Under the pieces are notes generated by a model. The model saw only the letters and a program-made list of their open reading frames with translations, was not told the origin of the DNA and searched no databases. 64,000 nucleotides of DNA from Bifidobacterium moraviense (GTDB taxonomy: Bacteria > Actinomycetota > Actinomycetes > Actinomycetales > Bifidobacteriaceae). Shown here in pieces: positions 63,692 through 64,000 of the stretch (position 1 is the stretch's first letter; each line of letters starts with the position of its first letter). Position numbers and translations under genes: made by a program. The stretch is taken from positions 62,001 through 126,000 of the forward strand of contig NZ_JAAIIH010000004.1 in NCBI RefSeq assembly GCF_012932365.1. Direction: 5' to 3'.

Positions 63692-64000
63692 ATGAAGCAA
63701 TCGTCCTCCCTCTCCCCTCGCTCGTCGCACGGACGCACGCGCCTGCAGGACGTGGCGCAGGCCGCCAACGTGTCCATCGCCACCGTGTCCAAGGTGATCA
63801 ACGGACGCTCCAACGTGGCCGACGAGACGCGCGAGCGCGTGGAGCGTGCGGTGCGCGAACTGGGGTACGTGCGCACGAACATCGCGGAGGAGGACCGTTC
63901 CGGGATCATCGAGGTGGTGTTCACCGCGTTCGACCACTTCTGGGTGACGGACGTGCTGCAGGGCATCTCCATCGCCGTGGCCGACCGCGACGCGCGCGTG
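63692..64000 (+). CDS. LacI-family regulator (partial)
   Basis: First 103 residues of a LacI-type repressor, cut by the window edge. The helix-turn-helix is TRLQDVAQAANVSIATVSKV followed by the hinge-helix pattern. TATACT (63679-63684) lies seven bases before the ATG, so the mRNA is probably leaderless. Divergent from uxaA, whose expression it may control. Confidence 0.88.
   Translation, partial: MKQSSSLSPRSSHGRTRLQDVAQAANVSIATVSKVINGRSNVADETRERVERAVRELGYVRTNIAEEDRSGIIEVVFTAFDHFWVTDVLQGISIAVADRDARV

Overview
The window looks like a chromosome segment of a Bifidobacterium or close relative. The DNA is GC-rich and codon use is actinobacterial. It carries the full S10-spc ribosomal cluster running into secY-adk, a fused AdhE, glycogen/maltodextrin enzymes (GlgX, MalQ), many LacI/ROK sugar regulators and a zinc-type S14. 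The species cannot be named from what is seen.

Layout. (1) 1-9.2 kb is a carbohydrate region: a truncated sugar-binding lipoprotein, a large GH2 glycosidase, an esterase, a LacI repressor and a Gfo/Idh/MocA oxidoreductase. The GH2 and lacI promoters carry the same GTAA-N4-TTAC operator. (2) 9.3-21.2 kb holds adk, secY and 22 ribosomal protein genes, all on the minus strand. (3) 21.2-24.7 kb is an accessory patch: an AbiEi/DUF559-like nuclease gene between two inverted copies of a palindromic repeat, then a GT2 glycosyltransferase. (4) 24.8-41.8 kb is central metabolism and housekeeping: acetolactate decarboxylase, a YwiC-like membrane protein, AdhE behind a Rex/CRP-like operator, a ROK regulator, GlgX, S9/L13, MalQ, an LRV-repeat protein, a YigZ-like protein, a 2-hydroxyacid dehydrogenase and a CapA-like protein. 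(5) 41.8-45.1 kb is mostly non-coding and full of palindromes. About 2 kb of it lies between 27-bp direct repeats, one of them just behind tRNA-Ser, and holds three sRNA-like units and a transposase remnant. (6) 45.1-47.7 kb carries an EamA exporter and DNA polymerase IV. (7) 47.7-58.3 kb is the most unusual block: a three-gene ABC efflux system, five related lipoproteins, two small secreted proteins resembling lactococcin-972-type bacteriocins, a 51-residue cysteine-rich secreted peptide, and a histidine kinase with two response regulators. (8) 58.4-64 kb holds DapC, ferredoxin, an APC permease, an altronate dehydratase and the start of a LacI regulator.

How parts may work together. The first region probably releases and imports a plant or host glycan. 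The 47.7-58.3 kb block reads as a production, export, immunity and sensing island for secreted peptides: the exporter is encoded by overlapping genes, the lipoproteins could be immunity or sensor parts, and the LuxR-type regulators could control it. That functional reading is inference. The segment from 52.2 to 54.9 kb is visibly richer in A/T than its surroundings, which suggests acquisition.

A cross-cutting feature is that many single genes lack a Shine-Dalgarno sequence and instead have a TANNNT box 6-8 bases before the ATG, the pattern expected for leaderless mRNAs.
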